Positions 1-9,252 of a DNA stretch of 64,000 nt are shown piece after piece. Each line of letters begins with the position of its first letter. The stretch's first letter is position 1. Source of the DNA: Hyphomonas sp. (GTDB lineage: Bacteria; Pseudomonadota; Alphaproteobacteria; Caulobacterales; Hyphomonadaceae); the NCBI RefSeq assembly GCF_022844445.1, contig NZ_JALHLS010000001.1, positions 310,001 to 374,000 of the forward strand, written 5' to 3'. Made by a program: the position numbers and the translations under genes. A model generated the notes under the pieces. It did not search any database and was not told where the DNA came from. It saw only the letters and a list, made by a program, of their open reading frames with translations.

Positions 1-673
1 CGAGGCGACGGTCGATAAGGGCAGTTTCTTCGAGATTGGCCATGACTGGGGCCGAGGCATCGTAACCGGCCTTGCCCGGATCGATGGCTACGCCGTCGGC
101 ATCATGGCGGGCGATCCGTTCTTCCTCGACGGGGCCTGGACCGCGGACGTGTGCGACAAGGTCACGCGCCACATGGACCTCTGCTCGACCTTCCACCTGC
201 CAGTGATCCACTTTGTCGATTGCCCCGGCTTCGCCGTCGGCGTGAAGGCGGAGACGGCAGGGGTAACGCGCGCGGGCGTGCGGGCGATGACGGCGGTCTA
301 CCAGGCCGATGTGCCGGTCTGCTCGGTAGTGATTCGCAAAGCTTACGGCCTTGCAGGTTCGGCGATGATGAACCAGTCGAAGACCAAGTGGCGCTATTGC
401 TGGCCGAGCGGCGACTGGGGCTCGCTGCCGATGGCAGGCGGTATCGAAGCGGCGTTCCGGAAGGAGTTGTCCGAGGCGGAGAACCCGGAGGAGCTGAAAG
501 CGGCGCTCTACAAAAAGTTCGAGGCGATCCGCTCGCCCTTCCGCACGGCAGAGAGCTTCCTCGCCGAGGAGATCATCGACCCGCGCGAGACACGCTCCCT
601 GCTCGTGGACTTTGCCCATCATGCCCAGCGTACCCTGACGGCGGGCGAGCGGCGGGTAACGTTCCGGCCTTAG
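1..673 (+). CDS. Acyl-CoA carboxylase carboxyltransferase subunit (3' part)
   Basis: The gene enters from the left edge, so its start is outside the window; the frame is open from base 2. The visible ~223 residues are the C-terminal half of a biotin-dependent acyl-CoA carboxylase carboxyltransferase (AccA/PccB superfamily). The family moves CO2 from carboxybiotin to an acyl-CoA. Diagnostic stretches are DCPGFAVG, the counterpart of the DTPGF motif of the first oxyanion-hole region, and AYGLAGSAMM, the counterpart of the AYGGA motif of the second. The acyl substrate (propionyl-, methylcrotonyl- or other CoA) cannot be decided from this part. The stop is followed by 98 bases before the next gene. 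Confidence 0.8.
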   Translation, partial: EATVDKGSFFEIGHDWGRGIVTGLARIDGYAVGIMAGDPFFLDGAWTADVCDKVTRHMDLCSTFHLPVIHFVDCPGFAVGVKAETAGVTRAGVRAMTAVYQADVPVCSVVIRKAYGLAGSAMMNQSKTKWRYCWPSGDWGSLPMAGGIEAAFRKELSEAENPEELKAALYKKFEAIRSPFRTAESFLAEEIIDPRETRSLLVDFAHHAQRTLTAGERRVTFRP

Positions 674-771
674 TGGGCGCCGATGTGCCTCAACTCTCCC
701 TGAAAGCGGCGCGCTCTTGCCATTTTCGGAGCGATGATGCGTGAGTATCCGCTCCGGGGAGGAACGCACGC

Positions 772-1677
772 ATGAAACTCAACATCTGGCTTTTGGCAGC
801 CACATCTGCCGCGGCACTTGCCGCCTGTGGTTCGCCGAACCGCGACTATGAATCGAGCCCCGCCATGGCGCCGCCCGCGCCTGAAATGGCAAAGATGGCC
901 GACGCGGACTACATGGCCGAAGAGGCTGAGGCCGGCGGAGAGGCCGCACCAGATGCAGCGGCAGCCGTCCAGTATATCGCTTATGCCCACTCGGTCGGGC
1001 TGCGCATCCCGGTCAAGACCATCGAGCCGACGATGCAGGCGCATATCGACGCTTGCAACAAGGCGGGGCCGGCGGTTTGCGTGGTCACGAACTCCTGGCT
1101 TAACGCCTATTCGGAGGACGAAGCCTCCGCCTCGCTGAACCTGCGCGCGACGCCGGCCTGGATCGAGACCTTCCTTAGCGGGATCGAGGCGGAAGCCGAG
1201 GCCGCGAAAGGCGAAGTGACCAATCGTCAGACCACGGCCGAAGATCTGACCGTCTCGATCATCGACACCGACGCCCGCCTGAAAGCGCAGGAAACCCTGC
1301 GCGGACGGTTGGAGCAGCTGCTGGAAAGCCGGCCCGGCGAACTGAAGGACGTTCTCGAGACCGAACGCGAACTTGCCCGCGTCAACGGCGAAATCGACTC
1401 TCTGAAGTCGAGCCTCGCCGCCCTGCGCCAGCGCGTTGACATGAGCCAGCTCTCCGTCAGCTACGAGACGAAGCGCAACCCGGTGTCACAGGGCGCGTTG
1501 TCGCCGCTGGGCGATGCGTTCGGAAACTTCTTCTACAACCTGTCGAGCGCCATTGCGGCCGTGATCACCGCCTTTGCGGTCGGCCTGCCCTGGCTTCTCC
1601 TGATCGGTGCCTTGCTCTGGATCTGGCTGCGCCTGATCTGGCCGCGCATCCGGCGGAAGAAACCGCCGGTCACCTGA
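772..1677 (+). CDS. DUF4349 domain lipoprotein
   Basis: A 301-residue predicted lipoprotein. The signal peptide ends in a lipobox LAAC with Cys19 as the lipidation site. An Ala/Pro/Glu-rich linker follows, then a domain with a long predicted coiled coil (about residues 160-225; ARLKAQETLRGRLEQLLE followed by heptad-like repeats). Near the C-terminus a strong membrane segment (about 255-290) precedes a basic tail. This order (lipobox, coiled coil, C-terminal TM) is typical of DUF4349 proteins, whose function is unknown. Start support is a GGAGG ribosome site 9 bases upstream. A terminator hairpin follows the stop immediately. Confidence 0.75.
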   Translation: MKLNIWLLAATSAAALAACGSPNRDYESSPAMAPPAPEMAKMADADYMAEEAEAGGEAAPDAAAAVQYIAYAHSVGLRIPVKTIEPTMQAHIDACNKAGPAVCVVTNSWLNAYSEDEASASLNLRATPAWIETFLSGIEAEAEAAKGEVTNRQTTAEDLTVSIIDTDARLKAQETLRGRLEQLLESRPGELKDVLETERELARVNGEIDSLKSSLAALRQRVDMSQLSVSYETKRNPVSQGALSPLGDAFGNFFYNLSSAIAAVITAFAVGLPWLLLIGALLWIWLRLIWPRIRRKKPPVT

Positions 1678-1687
1678 CTTTGAGTAG

Positions 1688-1726
1688 ACAGGCCGGGCGC
1701 TAGGCGCGCTCGGCCTGTTTCTTTTT
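1688..1726 (+). terminator. Rho-independent terminator of the DUF4349 gene, inside gltB 3' end
   Basis: ACAGGCCG at 1688-1695 pairs with CGGCCTGT at 1711-1718. The stem continues inward (one G-U pair, then GCGC/GCGC), giving about 13 pairs around a 5-base loop. A T-rich run (1718-1726) follows on the + strand. It starts 10 bases after the DUF4349 stop. Bases 1700-1726 also encode the last residues and stop of gltB on the other strand. Confidence 0.7.
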
Positions 1727-4700
1727 CGCAGGCGGTTTGCGGGCGAGCAGGATCGAGGCGACTTCTTTCGGGACGATCATCAGCATCTGGCCGAGGGTCA
1801 CCTCCCAGTTGTCGAGAAGGTCGCGCGCGCGGAGGGACCCAGTGCGGCGACCGTGCTCCTCTATCAAGGCCTTTGCCTCGCCGATGTGGTCTTCCGACAT
1901 CTCACCGAGCGGATACCAGTCGATCGAATCCGGGTTCACAACCTGCGCGAACCGGTCGGACGGGTCCCAGATGTATGCGGCGCCGCCGGTCATCCCGGCC
2001 CCGAAATTGTCGCCGACCGGGCCAAGGATGACGGCGCGCCCATTTGTCATGTACTCGCAGCCATTCGCGCCGCAGCCCTCGACGACAGACTTGGCGCCCG
2101 AGTTGCGAACGGCGAACCGCACGCCCGCCGTGCCCGCGGCGAACAGCTTGCCGGCGGTTGCGCCATAGAGGCAGGTGTTGCCGATGATCGCATCGCCGAT
2201 GGCGGTGCGCCGGTCGCGCGGACGCGGCGTGACGACGATTGTAGCGCCCGAGAGGCCCTTGCCGACATAGTCGTTGGCATCTCCGAGTACTTCGAGCAGC
2301 AGGCCCTGTACGCTGAACGCACCGAGCGACTGGCCGGCAGAACCCTCAAGGCGGATGTGCAGGCGGCCTTCGGGCAGTGCCTGCATACCGAACTTGCGCG
2401 TAATGCGCGAACTTGACCGCGCGCCGATGGCCCGCGTCGTGTTTTCCACGCCGTATTCCAGCTGCATCTTCTCGCCGCGCTCGAAGAACGGCTCGGCATC
2501 GCGCAGGATCTGCGCGTCGAGCGTATCCGGCACCGCTTCGCGGCGGTTCGGCTTGTAGACGACTGGCGTATCGGTATCGACCTGCACGAGGAGCGGGTTG
2601 AGGTCGAGGTCATCGAGGTGCGAGGCGCCGCGGCTGACCTGCTTGAGCAGGTCCGTGCGGCCGATGGCTTCGTCTAGCGACTTAAGCCCGAGCGAGGCGA
2701 GGATTTCGCGCACGTCCTCGGCGATGAAACTCATCAGGTTGACGACCTTGTCGGGCGAACCGGAGAAGCGCGCGCGCAGGGCTTCGTCCTGCGTGCAAAC
2801 GCCGACCGGGCAGGTATTCGAGTGGCACTGGCGCACCATGATGCAGCCCATTGCCACGAGCGAGGCCGTACCGATGCCGTACTCCTCAGCGCCGAGCATC
2901 GCGGCAATGACGATGTCGCGACCGGTGCGCAGGCCGCCGTCTGTTCGCAGAGTGATTTTGTCGCGCAGGTTGTTGAGCGACAAGACCTGGTGCGCTTCAG
3001 CGAGGCCGATCTCCCAGGGCAGGCCCGCATACTTGATCGAGGTCTGCGGGGACGCGCCGGTGCCGCCGACACCGCCGGCGATGAGGATGATGTCCGCCTT
3101 CGCCTTGGCGACGCCTGCCGCGACCGTACCGACGCCGGACTGGGCAACCAGCTTAACGCAAACCCGGCAATCCGGGTTGATCTGCTTCAGGTCGTAGATC
3201 AGCTGGGCAAGGTCTTCGATCGAATAGATGTCATGGTGCGGCGGGGGCGAGATCAGCGTCACGCCGGGCGTGGCATGGCGCAGTTTCGCAATCAGTTCGG
3301 TCACCTTGAAACCGGGCAGCTGGCCGCCCTCGCCGGGCTTGGCGCCCTGGGCAACCTTGATCTCGATTTCGCGGCACTCGTTGAGATACTCGGCCGTGAC
3401 GCCGAAGCGGCCCGATGCGATCTGTTTGACCGCCGAGTTCATATTGTCGCCATTCGGAAGCGGCCGGTAGCGCGCGCGGTCTTCGCCACCTTCTCCGGAG
3501 ACGGACTTTGCACCGATCCGGTTCATGGCGATGTTCAGCGTGCCGTGCGCTTCCGGCGACAGCGCGCCGAGGGACATTCCCGGCGTCACGAACCGTTTGC
3601 GGATCTCGTTGATCGACTGAACCTGGCTCAGCGGGATCGCTTCACCTGCGGCCTTGAAGTCCAAGAGGTCACGCAGCTGGATCGGGTCGCGCGCATGCAC
3701 GGCGTCGACATACTTGCGATAGATCGCATAGTCGCCGCGGTCACACGCCGCTTGCAGCGTGTGGATGAGCGTGCCGTCGAGCGCGTGAAGCTCGTCCGAG
3801 GCGCGCAGGCGGTAGAAGCCGCCGACGGGCAGCGAAATGACATCCTCATCGAACGCCTTCTGGTGGCGCACCAGCGCGTTCTCCTCGAGACCCGCGAGTC
3901 CGAGACCAGAGATGCGGCTGGACATGCCGGGGAAATAATCGGCCACCAGCGCACGGCTGAGGCCGAGTGCTTCGAAGTTATACCCGCCGCGATAGGACGA
4001 GATGACAGAGATGCCCATCTTGGAGATGATCTTCAAGAGACCGGCCTCGACCGCTTCCTTGAAGTTCTGCACGGCCTTGCCGAGCGTCAGGTCCCCGAGC
4101 AGTCCGCGCGCATGCCGGTCTGCGATCGCATCCTGCGCGAGGTAAGCGTTGATGCACGTTGCACCGACGCCGACGAGCACGGCGAAATAGTGCGTATCCA
4201 GACATTCGGCCGAACGCACGGTGATCGAGCAAAAAGTGCGCAGGCCCTGCGCTACGAGGTGCGAATGCACCGCGCCAGTGGCAAGGATCATCGGCACGGC
4301 GATGCGGCTCGCAGACTGGTTCTCGTCCGTCAGGATGATGTGCTCTCGGCCCGCGCGCACGGCTTCTTCGGCTTCGCGGCGGATACGCTCCAGCGCATCC
4401 TTCAGGGCAGCGCCTTCGGCGGTGACGTCCTCGGCGGCGAAGGTGCAGTCGATGATCTCGGTGCCAAGACCAAGGCGCGTGATCAGGCGTTCGTACATGC
4501 CGGTGGTCAGCACAGGGCTTTCCAGCACAAACACTTCCTGCTGGGACTTGTCCGTATCCAGAACGTTGCCGAGGTTCTTGAACCGGGTGCGCAGGCTCAT
4601 CACGCGGCCTTCGCGCAGCGGATCGATCGGCGGGTTGGTAACCTGGGCGAAGTTCTGGCGGAAGAAATGGCTCATCGGCCGGTAAGCCGAAGAGAGAACT

Positions 4701-6238
4701 GCCGGGGCCGTATCATCGCCCATCGAACCGATGGCTTCCTTGGCGCTCTCGGCCATCGGCGCGAGGATCAGCTCCAGCGTTTCCAGCGTGAAGCCGGCGG
4801 CCGTCTGGCGGCGAAGAAGTTCTTCGCGGTTGAACAATACCGGCTCCGGGCCGGGACCGATTTCAGGCTCCAGCTCGACCACGGCCTGCAGCCATTCCTC
4901 ATAGGGCGCCTGGGCAGCAAGATGGTCGACGATCTCGCGGTGATCGTAGAACTTGCCCGTCTGCAGGTCCGCCGCAATCATGCCGCCAGCCGGGATGGAG
5001 CCGCGCTTGGCGATCTCGTGATTGCCGAGCGGGCACATGCCGGTCTCGGAGCCGACGGCGAGGATACCGTCCGTCGTCAGAGCATAACGCAGCGGGCGCA
5101 AGCCGTTGCGGTCGAGCCCGGCAATCGCCCAGCGGCCGTCAAACGCAGCAATGCCAGCCGGGCCGTCCCACGGCTCCATCACCGAGTTGCAATAGTCGTA
5201 CAACGCCCGGTGCGCCGTCGGCATGACCGACTCGCGCTTCGACCAAGCCTCGGGGATCAGCATGGCCTTCGCCATCGGCGCCGAGCGTCCCGACTTGCAA
5301 AGCATTTCCCAGACGGCATCGAGCGCGCCGGAATCCGACGTCCCATCCGGGATGATCGGTTTGATATCGTCGACGTTATCGCCGTAAGCCTCCGAGACCA
5401 TGCGGATCTCGTGGCTCTTCATCCAGTTCTTGTTGCCGCGCAGCGTGTTGATCTCGCCATTGTGCGCGATCATGCGGAAGGGCTGGGCCAGCGCCCATTG
5501 CGGGAAGGTGTTGGTGGAATAGCGCTGGTGATAGATCGCGAAAGCAGAGGTGAACCGCTCGTCGCGCAGGTCGAGATAGAAATTGTCGATGTCTGCGGCG
5601 AGGAACATGCCTTTGTAGATCAGCGACTTGTGGTTCAGCGAGCAGACATAGAAGGACGGGATTCCCGCCTCGCGCGCACGCCGTTCAATCCGGCGGCGGC
5701 AGATGTAGAGTTCGCGCTCCATGTCCTCGGTGCTGCGATGGCGCGCATCACGGAACATGATCTGCTCGATGGCGGGGCGCGTGTCCTTCGCCTTTTGGCC
5801 GATCACGGAGACGTCCACCGGTGGCTGGCGCCAGCCATAGATGTAGAAACCCGAGCGCAGCACTTCGCGCTCGACCAGCGTGCGGCCCGCTTCCTGCGCG
5901 GCAAAATCCGTTCGCGGAAGGAAGATCTGACCCACGCAGATGCGGTCATCGGTCGGATTATGGCCGGTGCGACTCACATGCTCGCGGAAGAAGTCCTGGG
6001 GCACGTCGAGCCGGATGCCCGCACCGTCACCGGTCTTGCCGTCTGCGTCCACCGCGCCGCGGTGCCAGACGTTCTTCAATGCCTTGATGCCCATCTCGAC
6101 GATTTCGCGCTTCGGCTTGCCGTCAAGAGACACGACGAGGCCCACGCCGCAGGCGTCCTTCTCATCCTCGGGATTGTAGGCATGGCCATCGATCAGTTTT
6201 TGGCGATTGGCTTCATACTGTTTCACGTAGTCTGACAT
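1700..6238 (-). CDS. gltB: Glutamate synthase (NADPH) large subunit
   Basis: A 1512-residue GltB. It hydrolyses glutamine and uses the ammonia to convert 2-oxoglutarate to two glutamates with electrons from GltD. The N-terminal Ntn-type glutaminase domain has its nucleophile at Cys30 (DACGVG), so a ~29-residue propeptide is expected to be removed. The central and FMN-binding synthase domains follow (SGEGGEDRARY). The 3Fe-4S cysteine cluster lies near residues 1131-1148 (CIMVRQC, SNTCPVGVC), and the C-terminal GXGXG-repeat domain comes last. The ATG at 6238 is chosen because it matches the family N-terminus and has AAAGG 6 bases upstream. It begins 2 bases after the GFA gene stop, so co-transcription with gltD is likely. 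Confidence 0.97.
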   Translation of the reverse strand: MSDYVKQYEANRQKLIDGHAYNPEDEKDACGVGLVVSLDGKPKREIVEMGIKALKNVWHRGAVDADGKTGDGAGIRLDVPQDFFREHVSRTGHNPTDDRICVGQIFLPRTDFAAQEAGRTLVEREVLRSGFYIYGWRQPPVDVSVIGQKAKDTRPAIEQIMFRDARHRSTEDMERELYICRRRIERRAREAGIPSFYVCSLNHKSLIYKGMFLAADIDNFYLDLRDERFTSAFAIYHQRYSTNTFPQWALAQPFRMIAHNGEINTLRGNKNWMKSHEIRMVSEAYGDNVDDIKPIIPDGTSDSGALDAVWEMLCKSGRSAPMAKAMLIPEAWSKRESVMPTAHRALYDYCNSVMEPWDGPAGIAAFDGRWAIAGLDRNGLRPLRYALTTDGILAVGSETGMCPLGNHEIAKRGSIPAGGMIAADLQTGKFYDHREIVDHLAAQAPYEEWLQAVVELEPEIGPGPEPVLFNREELLRRQTAAGFTLETLELILAPMAESAKEAIGSMGDDTAPAVLSSAYRPMSHFFRQNFAQVTNPPIDPLREGRVMSLRTRFKNLGNVLDTDKSQQEVFVLESPVLTTGMYERLITRLGLGTEIIDCTFAAEDVTAEGAALKDALERIRREAEEAVRAGREHIILTDENQSASRIAVPMILATGAVHSHLVAQGLRTFCSITVRSAECLDTHYFAVLVGVGATCINAYLAQDAIADRHARGLLGDLTLGKAVQNFKEAVEAGLLKIISKMGISVISSYRGGYNFEALGLSRALVADYFPGMSSRISGLGLAGLEENALVRHQKAFDEDVISLPVGGFYRLRASDELHALDGTLIHTLQAACDRGDYAIYRKYVDAVHARDPIQLRDLLDFKAAGEAIPLSQVQSINEIRKRFVTPGMSLGALSPEAHGTLNIAMNRIGAKSVSGEGGEDRARYRPLPNGDNMNSAVKQIASGRFGVTAEYLNECREIEIKVAQGAKPGEGGQLPGFKVTELIAKLRHATPGVTLISPPPHHDIYSIEDLAQLIYDLKQINPDCRVCVKLVAQSGVGTVAAGVAKAKADIILIAGGVGGTGASPQTSIKYAGLPWEIGLAEAHQVLSLNNLRDKITLRTDGGLRTGRDIVIAAMLGAEEYGIGTASLVAMGCIMVRQCHSNTCPVGVCTQDEALRARFSGSPDKVVNLMSFIAEDVREILASLGLKSLDEAIGRTDLLKQVSRGASHLDDLDLNPLLVQVDTDTPVVYKPNRREAVPDTLDAQILRDAEPFFERGEKMQLEYGVENTTRAIGARSSSRITRKFGMQALPEGRLHIRLEGSAGQSLGAFSVQGLLLEVLGDANDYVGKGLSGATIVVTPRPRDRRTAIGDAIIGNTCLYGATAGKLFAAGTAGVRFAVRNSGAKSVVEGCGANGCEYMTNGRAVILGPVGDNFGAGMTGGAAYIWDPSDRFAQVVNPDSIDWYPLGEMSEDHIGEAKALIEEHGRRTGSLRARDLLDNWEVTLGQMLMIVPKEVASILLARKPPAKKKQAERA

Positions 6239-6240
6239 GA

Positions 6241-6651
6241 TCAGGCCTTTCCGCTTTCGAGGCGCGCAAGAAATTCCTCGCCGGTCAGGCGCGGCGCGCC
6301 TCCGGCGAAAGCATAGTATCCGGGCTGGGCGTCCACATGGATTTCCAGAGTGATGATCGGGACAGCTGGGGCCTTGTCGCAGAAGCCCGCGCCGACATTG
6401 ATGTAGTCGCCTTCGGTGAGGCGGAAGAACAGTGTGGAGCCGCAGGCGGGACAGAAGCCGCGCTCGCCCCATTCGGAGCTGCGAAACCAGGTGACGTCAC
6501 CCTCGAACGTGATGCCTTGCTCGAACTCGACCGTAATAGCCGGGCTGCCGCTCCAGCGTGCGCAAATGGAGCAATGGCAGACAGTCACGCCGGTCGGCTT
6601 GCCCCGGCCTGCAAACCGCACAGCTCCGCAGAGGCAGCCACCCTGCAACAT
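6241..6651 (-). CDS. GFA family (glutathione-dependent formaldehyde-activating-like) protein
   Basis: A 136-residue protein of the GFA/Mss4-like fold. Zinc-binding cysteines are visible in GCLCGAVRF near the start, VCHCSICARWSG at about 24-35 and CPACGS at about 67-72. The founding member binds glutathione and was proposed to form S-hydroxymethylglutathione, but most homologues have no proven activity. The gene sits with 2-base gaps on each side between gltD and gltB, so it should be translated from the same transcript. Its link to glutamate synthesis is unknown. Confidence 0.85.
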   Translation of the reverse strand: MLQGGCLCGAVRFAGRGKPTGVTVCHCSICARWSGSPAITVEFEQGITFEGDVTWFRSSEWGERGFCPACGSTLFFRLTEGDYINVGAGFCDKAPAVPIITLEIHVDAQPGYYAFAGGAPRLTGEEFLARLESGKA

Positions 6652-6653
6652 AC

Positions 6654-8096
6654 TTACTCTGCCGCCACTTTTGTGGACGCCATGGCTTTCATCGCCTTGT
6701 TCATCGCTTCCGCCGCATCACGGCCGTCCTTGATGGCCCAGACGACGAGCGAGGCGCCGCGCACGATGTCGCCGGCGGCATAGACACCCGGCAGACTCGT
6801 CTGCATCGTCGCATAGTCCACCCGCACTGCGCCCCAGCGATTCACCGTCAGGGCCGGCTCGTTGAACAGCATCGGCAGGTCTTCCGGATCAAAGCCCAGT
6901 GCCTTGATCACCATGTCAGCCTTCACGTCGATCATCTCGCCGGTCTTGACCGGGCTCTGCCGGCCGGAGGCATCTGGTTCGCCAAGTTTCATCTTGCTGG
7001 CGCGCACAGCCTTTACCTTGCCAGCCTTGGTGTCGAGGATCGCTTCGGGGTTGGCGAGCCACTCGAACACGACGCCCTCTTCCTCCGCATTTTGCACCTC
7101 GCGCTGCGAACCTGGCATGTTGGCCTTGTCGCGGCGGTAGAGACAGGTCACCGATTTGGCGCCCTGGCGCACGGCCGTCCGTACACAGTCCATTGCCGTG
7201 TCGCCACCGCCGATGACAACAACGCGCTTGCCCTCGGCGTTCAGCTCCCCGGATTCGAAAGCCTCCACCGTGTCGCCGAGGCCTTTGCGATTCGAAGCGG
7301 TGAGATAGTCCAGCGCCGCCAGCACGCCTTCGGCGCCGCTTCCCGGGCATTTGAGATCCTTGGCGGCATAGACGCCGGTCGCGATCAGCACCGTGTCATG
7401 CTCGGTGCGCAGATCCGCGAGCGAGACGTCCTTGCCGACGCGCGTGTTGAAGCTGAAGCGAATGCCGGAGGCTTCGAGGTAGCGGATGCGGCGCTCGACG
7501 ACTTCTTTTTCCAGCTTGAAGCCGGGAATACCATAGACAAGCAGGCCGCCGCCTCGGTCATAGGCGTCATACACCGTAACCTGATAGCCCTTTCGGCGCA
7601 GCTGCTCGGCCGCAGCGAGACCGCCTGGTCCGGCCCCGATGATGCCGGCCGACTGCGCGCGCTCGCGCGGCGGTTTGATCGGCTGGATCCAGCCTTCGGC
7701 CCAGGCCGTGTCGGTGATGTGTTTCTCGATCGAGCCAATGGTGACCGTGCCGTGGCCGGACTGCTCGATCGTGCAGATGCCTTCGCACAGGCGGTCCTGC
7801 GGGCAGATGCGGCCGCAGATTTCCGGCATGTTGTTGGTCGACGAGGACACACGCCAGGCCTCTTCCATCCGGTCTTCGGCGGCCAGCTTCAGCCAGTCCG
7901 GAATGTTGTTCTGCAGGGGGCAGCCCTGCTGGCAAAACGGCACGCCGCACTGCGAGCAGCGCCCGGCCTGCGTCTTGGCGGCTTCGGCGGAGAAGTCTGC
8001 ATAAATCTCGCGGAAGTCCTCGGCGCGCACAGGCGCCGGACGCTTCGCCGGCATCGCGCGGGAGACTTTCGTGAACTGCAGCATCTTCTCGGCCAT
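6654..8096 (-). CDS. gltD: Glutamate synthase (NADPH) small subunit
   Basis: A 480-residue GltD that passes electrons from NADPH through FAD and Fe-S clusters to GltB. The N-terminal cysteine-rich region (CSQCGVPFCQQGCP, then CGRICPQDRLCEGIC) holds the 4Fe-4S ligands. A Rossmann FAD site GAGPGGLAAAEQL and an NADPH site GGGDTAMDC follow. An in-frame start 25 codons upstream exists, but ATG 8096 has GGAGG 8 bases before it and gives the usual N-terminus (MAEKMLQF). It is the first gene of the gltD-GFA-gltB cluster and is divergent from uppP. Confidence 0.97.
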   Translation of the reverse strand: MAEKMLQFTKVSRAMPAKRPAPVRAEDFREIYADFSAEAAKTQAGRCSQCGVPFCQQGCPLQNNIPDWLKLAAEDRMEEAWRVSSSTNNMPEICGRICPQDRLCEGICTIEQSGHGTVTIGSIEKHITDTAWAEGWIQPIKPPRERAQSAGIIGAGPGGLAAAEQLRRKGYQVTVYDAYDRGGGLLVYGIPGFKLEKEVVERRIRYLEASGIRFSFNTRVGKDVSLADLRTEHDTVLIATGVYAAKDLKCPGSGAEGVLAALDYLTASNRKGLGDTVEAFESGELNAEGKRVVVIGGGDTAMDCVRTAVRQGAKSVTCLYRRDKANMPGSQREVQNAEEEGVVFEWLANPEAILDTKAGKVKAVRASKMKLGEPDASGRQSPVKTGEMIDVKADMVIKALGFDPEDLPMLFNEPALTVNRWGAVRVDYATMQTSLPGVYAAGDIVRGASLVVWAIKDGRDAAEAMNKAMKAMASTKVAAE

Positions 8097-8375
8097 AAGG
8101 CATTCCTCCGGAGCGCCGCACCGGGGAGGGCGCGCGCCCCTGCTCTTACGGCGCCGCCTGACGGCCAACAAGACCGTTTGCTATTTTTGAATATCGTTTC
8201 GATATCTTAATGGCTGTTTTATTCTCAGAGCCCCTCCCTGATTGCTCTTCTCCGTAGAAATACATATCGTTTTGGATGATCGTATTTCAAACGCCCGGCG
8301 CACCTACCCGCTCCAAAGGTTTACGATTCTGCGCTAGGGCTGGCGCGTCCTTTCATCCACGCACGCGCGGGCCCC
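8097..8375. promoter_or_regulatory. Divergent gltD/uppP intergenic region with AT-rich palindromes
   Basis: A 279-base gap whose middle (about 8178-8290) is unusually AT-rich for this GC-rich window. It contains the palindrome ATATCG-ttt-CGATAT (8191-8205). A second inverted repeat, GAAATAC (8257-8263) with GTATTTC (8282-8288), encloses a related ATATCGTTTTGG. It must hold the gltD promoter on the minus strand and probably the uppP promoter. The repeats look like regulator sites, but the regulator is not identifiable. Confidence 0.45.
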
Positions 8376-9233
8376 ATGTCGCTTCTCCAGATCCTCATTA
8401 TCTCGATTGTCCAAGGCATCACCGAATGGCTGCCAGTTTCCTCCTCGGCGCACGTGCTGCTGGCAGCCAGCTTCTTCGGCTATGAGGGCCGCGACGAGCT
8501 TCTGATCAATGCGGTCGCCAATTTCGGCACGGTCGCATCGATGCTCATTTATTTCCGCAAGGAGATCGGCGAAGCCATGGTCGGCGTCTTCGCCTTGCCG
8601 GGCGCGCTGAGCGCCAAACGCGAGCTGAGTCCCGGCGAGCGCCTCGCCATGAACTTGCTCGCGTCCCTGCCGCTGACCATGGCGGGCCTGGCCATCGCGC
8701 GCCTCTTCATTCCGGACGAAGTGAACGAAGCGGTCCGCTCGGTTCAGGGCGTCGCCATTCCACTGATCTTCTTCGGCATCCTGCTCGGCCTCGCCGACAT
8801 TTACGGCGCAAAGACCCGCACCATCAACGACATGCCGCCTGCCCATGCCGTGCTGATCGGCGCCGTGCAGGTGATCGCGGCTGTCCTGCCTGGCACCTCG
8901 CGCTCCGGCATTACAATGACGACCGCCCGCGCGCTCGGCTACACGCGGCCCGACGCGGCGAAGTTCGGCATGCTGGTAGGCGCGCCCGTGCTCACAGCGG
9001 TCGGCCTGTACATGATCGCAGAGTTCTATTTCGGCAGCGAAGTGGGCATGGTGACCGTGACAGCGGCCGAAGCCATCGCCATCGGCGTGGGTTCAGCCAT
9101 CTCCGGACTGATCGCCATCTATGTGCTGATGGCGCTGGTGCGCCGGATGAGCTTCCTGCCCTTCGTGGCCTACCGTATCCTGCTGGGCATTGCCCTGCTG
9201 ACGATGATGCCGCTGCCGATGGTTGCGGGCTGA
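8376..9233 (+). CDS. uppP: Undecaprenyl-diphosphatase
   Basis: A 285-residue polytopic membrane protein (UppP/BacA). It dephosphorylates undecaprenyl pyrophosphate to recycle the lipid carrier for peptidoglycan and other envelope polymers. Both family signatures are present: EWLPVSSSAH at residues 17-26 and PGTSRSGITM from about residue 172. Length is slightly above the usual 265-275. It is a single gene between the divergent glt cluster and a convergent NDUFA9-like gene. Confidence 0.95.
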   Translation: MSLLQILIISIVQGITEWLPVSSSAHVLLAASFFGYEGRDELLINAVANFGTVASMLIYFRKEIGEAMVGVFALPGALSAKRELSPGERLAMNLLASLPLTMAGLAIARLFIPDEVNEAVRSVQGVAIPLIFFGILLGLADIYGAKTRTINDMPPAHAVLIGAVQVIAAVLPGTSRSGITMTTARALGYTRPDAAKFGMLVGAPVLTAVGLYMIAEFYFGSEVGMVTVTAAEAIAIGVGSAISGLIAIYVLMALVRRMSFLPFVAYRILLGIALLTMMPLPMVAG

Positions 9234-9252
9234 AGTCGCAAGCCCCTAAGGC

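Noticed and set aside
2822-6235. A very long open frame (over 1100 codons) on the + strand opposite gltB
   Set aside because: It is the antisense shadow of gltB in GC-rich DNA. Its product has no recognisable domain, while the minus strand encodes a full GltB.
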